Below, one piece after another: positions 60,356 to 64,000 of a stretch of 64,000 nt of DNA. How positions within the stretch are numbered: position 1 is the first letter of the stretch; each line of letters begins with the position of its first letter. The position numbers and the translations under genes are program-made. The stretch comes from Gnetum montanum (taxonomy: Eukaryota; Streptophyta; Gnetopsida; Gnetales; Gnetaceae), in the NCBI GenBank assembly GCA_015680685.1, contig MNCI01028452.1, forward strand, positions 831,786 to 895,785, read 5' to 3'. The notes beneath the pieces were generated by a model that had not been told where the DNA came from, made no database searches, and saw only the letters and a list, made by a program, of their open reading frames with translations.

Positions 60356-61720
60356 ATGCATCCCGGTGTGACGATAATCCACCATCATGCATGTACACAT
60401 AATCTAAAATTACCAAAGAACATAGAACGATACCCATTAGCTCATTCAGCTCTCTGTTTATTGGCAGAAGCAAGCTTGATGGATTGCCAGCATTTAACCG
60501 CACCGTTAATCATTGAAGGACCATATAGCAAAATTGCAAGAGATATTAACATAAACCTCATCCACTTAGGTTCATCAATGGATGATGCAGTCATCGCCGC
60601 AACACAGCAAACAATAGACAACTACAAAGGCATGACAAAATCCCTCGACATAGAAGCCAAAAATATCATTGAAGACCCGTTGACCGAAACCCCCATAACC
60701 ATGCTCGATGGGGAAATTAAAATACTAAAATTAAGCACGTTACTAAAACCGCACCTAGCCAAAAACATTGAAGACGTGCTTAGGGAAAATATGAAAGCAT
60801 TCGCTTGGTCTTATACGGACATGCCTGGACTAGATCCCCGAATTGTCCAGCACAACATTATCCTTGACCCAAAATTGAGACCGGTAAAACAAAAGGCATG
60901 AAAGGTTAAACCCGAAGTGGCATTGGCAGTTCGTAATGAGATCACCAAACTTTATTAGGCTGGTTTCATTCAAGCTATTGATTACGCCGAGTGGGTATCC
61001 AACATGGTCATTGTCCCAAAGAAGAACGGAAGCATTCGTTTATGTATTGACTTCCGAGATCTCAACGTCGCAACCATAAAAGATTATTTTTCCCTACCCA
61101 ACATCGATCAACTTGTCGACTCGACCGCTGGGCATGCACTATTATCTTTTATGGACGGCTTCTCGGGATACAATCAAATATGCATTAACCCGGAACATCA
61201 ACTTCGAACAACCTTTATGACACCATGGGGAACCTTTTGTTACACAATGATGCCCTTCGGTCTCAAGAACGTTGGGGCCACATATCAAAGAGCGATGACA
61301 TTCATCTTTAGTGATTACATGTTACACTCGCTCAACGACTATGTAGACGACATTGTGGTTAAGTCCAAAACATCATAACAACATATACAAGACCTTGACC
61401 TGGTATTAAAACGTTGTTTAAAGTATGAATTGAGACTCAACCCAAAAAAATGTGTCTTCAGCGTCAAGACAGGCAAAATGCTTGGATTTATAGCATCAGA
61501 AGCAGGGATACGAGTAGACCCCGATAAGGTTAAGACCATAACAAACCTAAAACCACCAGGCAACCTTATCGAACTTCGAGGTCTACAAGGTAGATTACAG
61601 TTTATCAAGCGCTTCATAGAAAAATTGACAGACAAACTAAAACCTATGAACCGCCTGTTACGCAAGAACGTCCATTTTGAATGGACTCCGTAGTGTCAAG
61701 AAGCATTCGATAACATTAAA
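60356..61720 (+). pseudogene. Element F reverse transcriptase (broken)
   Basis: One frame throughout. N-terminal lead, then AFAWSYTDMPGLDP (about 60800), VIVPKKNGSIRLCIDFRDLN (61006), SFMDGFSGYNQI (61147), FMTPWGTFCYTMMPFGLKN (61215) and the catalytic YVDDIVVKS (61339). Thumb and connection region follows to 61693. Stops at 60899, 60956, 61376 and 61691. All main RT motifs are intact, so decay is recent. A likely splice acceptor TTGGCAG at about 60466 would suit an Ogre-like intron before RT. Confidence 0.9.
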
Positions 61721-62150
61721 ATGGCACTTGCCCAATTACCAACGGTTTATCCACCTCAAAACGATAAACCGTTTTACATCTACCTCGCTACTTCGGATTC
61801 GTCAATCGCGTCTATGCTTTGCCAGAAACAAGATGATGGAACCGAAGTCCCTGTATATTACTTAAGCCATGCATTAGTCGCCCACGAGAAAAAGTATAAT
61901 GACGTAGAGAGGTCCTGTTTAGCTTTGGTCTTTTCTTTGAGAAAATGGCGACATTACCTCTTCCGTAACCAAGTTAATATAATTTGCAAGGACAATGTGC
62001 TCAGGGCCATCACAGGAAACATTTACAAAATGAGTCAAATGGCCCGCTGGAAAGCCATGATAGCTGAGTTTGACCTGCATTACATAGCGCAATCATCAGT
62101 TAAAGGTCAAGCCATAGCAAGTCAAATGGCCATGTCACCAACCCACGATC
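61721..62150 (+). pseudogene. Element F first RNase H (gypsy type)
   Basis: FYIYLATSDSSIASMLCQ, YYLSHALVAHEKKYNDVERS and WRHYLFRNQVNIICKDNVL; the first Asp of the usual DAS is Ser-shifted (ATSDS). Same frame as RT. Confidence 0.82.
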
Positions 62151-62209
62151 AAGCGATAATAGAGCCAGAATTCCCGGATGAGAATATAAGCATAATAGAC
62201 ATAGTGCCC

Positions 62210-62764
62210 AACGACTACGATGCCATTCTAAACTTTGATGGAGCATCCACCTCTCGAGGGGGAAGTGCAGCCGCTGTCATCATCTATCCCTCTGGGGAAA
62301 TCCGACCCTTTGCTTATCATTTTAACTTTCATTGTACCAACAACATAGCAGAGTACGAAGGTCTCCTTAGAGGTCTCGCAGCAGTGCTGGCTTCAAACAT
62401 CACACGGCTTGTGGTCAGAGGAGACTCGCAATTGATCATAAACCAGGTCACAGATGTTTATACATGCAAAGCCCAACATTTACAACCATACTGCGACCTG
62501 GCAAAACACCTAATGAGGCGATTCGAAAACATTGATGTGCAACACATATCTAGAAATGACAATACCATCGCAGATGAACTAGCCACCTTGGCATTAAACA
62601 TATCACCTGACATGTTCTACACGTTGCCAAGCTCCATAACAAGTTGTGCCAAACCAATAACCGATACTCTTGACACGCTGCTGATCGCATCTGTTAGTAC
62701 GATACGCACGATAGAATGGTATGATGACATAAAAGAATACCTTCTACGCGGCGAAACACCATGA
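62210..62764 (+). pseudogene. Element F second RNase H (archaeal type)
   Basis: ILNFDGASTSRGGSAAAV, NIAEYEGLLRGLAAVLA, VVRGDSQLIINQV and DNTIADELATLAL: all four catalytic acids (D, E, D, D) are visible. This dual RNase H is the mark of the Tat lineage. The frame ends at a TGA at 62762. Confidence 0.88.
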
Positions 62765-63955
62765 CATCTAACAAATGCACAAAAGGATGCAATACAAAAA
62801 TGTTCTAAGCAATATACCCTAGTAGGGGACATGTTATGTCATAGATCTTACGAAGGAATATTGCTAACATGTGTTGGTAGTACCGATGCCCAAACCATTG
62901 TCGAACAAGTACACGACGGACTATGCAGAGGACATATAGCACCAAAAGCCATGGCAACAAAGATCAGACGCTTAGGCTACTATTGGCCACACATGGAATA
63001 CGACTGTCTCTCCAAGGTCAAAACATGTAGTACTTGTCAAAAACATAGCAATCTAATACATGTCCCACCAAATGAGTTGCATACAGCGCAAATCACATGG
63101 TTGTTTCAAAAGTGGGGATTGGACCTTATCGGCCCAATAACACCCTCATCTTCTGCAAGGCATAGTTTCATCATAACCGCAAACGAATATTTCACAAAGT
63201 GGGTAGAAGCTGCTCCCCTTCGAAAAACTACATCTAAACATGTATGCAATTTCATTCTCGAAAACATTGTAACCCACTTTGGCATTCCCATGATAATCAT
63301 CACTAACAACGGGCCACAATTTAGCAGTGCCGAGACCAAAACCTTTTGTGAAAGTCTAGGGATCAAACACTCGATTTCATCCCCTTACTATCCTCAGAGC
63401 AATGGGCAAGCAGAGGCGACGAACAAAACGGTTATTACAATACTCAAAAAGGTGCTCACCCAAAGCAAGCGAAGATGGCACGAACAATTAATATACGCAT
63501 TGTGGGCATACCGTACTACACATCGAACCTCAACAGGTAAAACACCATATAGTCTTGTTTACGGTTCAGAAGCTGTTTTACCTTTGGAATTACAGGTACC
63601 ATCTTTAAGGATCACACTTTCTGGACTCCTCGACGACGGGCAGAACAATGATCTGGGCATCATTGACCTGGACTCGATGGAGGAAGAACGCATACACATG
63701 CTCGATCAGATCGAATGGTATCAAAAATAACAACGGCAACGACATCGACACGACATCCATAAGCACCCTATCAAAGAAGGTGACCTTGTACTTAAGGCAG
63801 TTCGAGAACACTCAGACAAATTCTCAGCCAACTGGGAAGGGCCTTACTTGGTCATTAAAGCATTTGACAATGGAGCATTTAAGCTCGCTAATATGGAAGG
63901 GAATGAGCTTGCCAATCCAACTAATCACTTGTTCCTAAAACCGTTCTACATTTGA
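62765..63955 (+). pseudogene. Element F integrase (broken, catalytic Asp lost)
   Basis: Zinc finger HDGLCRGH then CSTC (62910-63045), core WGLDLIGPITPSS with the first Asp (63115), ITNNGPQFSS where the second Asp (TDNG) is Asn (63300), QSNGQAEATNK with the Glu (63400), then WAYRTTHRTSTGKTPY and the C-terminal region GDLVLKAVREH, WEGPYLV, ending at 63955. One TAA at 63728. Confidence 0.9.
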
Positions 63956-64000
63956 GTACACGCTCAGGTACCTGGGAGTCCTGGCATCACGACTATAAAC
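63956..64000 (+). other. Sequence after pol of element F
   Basis: Only 45 bases to the edge; no polypurine tract or LTR start seen. Confidence 0.6.

Larger units (their letters stand above)
47581..64000 (+). mobile_element. Element F: Tat-type gypsy element carrying an antisense gene
   Basis: Plus-strand element: 5' LTR, primer-binding site, repeat-rich leader, gag, protease, a 6.7-kb stretch with an antisense spliced gene, then RT, RNase H, a second RNase H and integrase. The second RNase H places it in the Tat lineage. The 3' LTR is beyond the window. GC and CpG content are far higher than in A-E, indicating a younger insertion. Inserted into element E. Confidence 0.88.

Overview
This window is intergenic plant DNA made almost entirely of nested LTR retrotransposons; I see no intact host gene. 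The plant assignment rests on Ty3/gypsy elements whose primer-binding site matches the 3' end of plant tRNA-Asp, a Ty1/copia element with the initiator-tRNA-Met site, a Tat-type gypsy element with a second (archaeal-type) RNase H, and short GT-AG introns. The density of old, CpG-poor, stop-ridden copies fits a large genome, possibly a gymnosperm; that last point is a guess.

Layout. 1-3959: element A (gypsy, minus, gag-protease and 5' LTR; the rest lies left of the window). 3960-8857: element C (gypsy relative, minus, gag only). 8858-22095: copia element X (minus); its 3' LTR is cut at the left by C and split by element B (9262-16255, a gypsy element with gag and protease but no RT or integrase). 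22096-28130: AT-rich DNA with no gene I can identify. 28150-30050: remnant copia G (plus). 30207-47580: gypsy element E (plus), whose 5' LTR is split by the complete element D (30930-44291, minus, perfect CTAAG target duplication, gag-PR-RT-RNaseH-IN plus an extra coiled-coil ORF). 47581-64000: Tat-type element F (plus), younger and CpG-rich, inserted into E; its 3' LTR is beyond the window.

The most interesting object is inside F. Between protease (ends 53656) and reverse transcriptase (starts about 60356) lies an eight-exon gene on the opposite strand (59696 to 54219). All seven introns are GT-AG and keep one frame, giving about 1,043 codons. It has its own TATA box at 60052-60060. Its N-terminal exon resembles an FCP1/NIF-type HAD phosphatase domain whose catalytic motifs are replaced. 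The upstream region shares a GCGTATACGC palindrome with F's own LTR. A gypsy LTR (H, CTTGG target duplication) has since landed in exon 6 and several nonsense changes have accumulated, so this copy is dead; intact relatives may exist elsewhere in the genome.

How the parts work together: gag, protease, RT/RNase H and integrase are the normal replication set of each element. B and C lack pol and would need proteins from a relative such as D. Every coding copy here is broken. Four single-N positions are flanked by direct copies of 44-71 bp and look like assembly joins.
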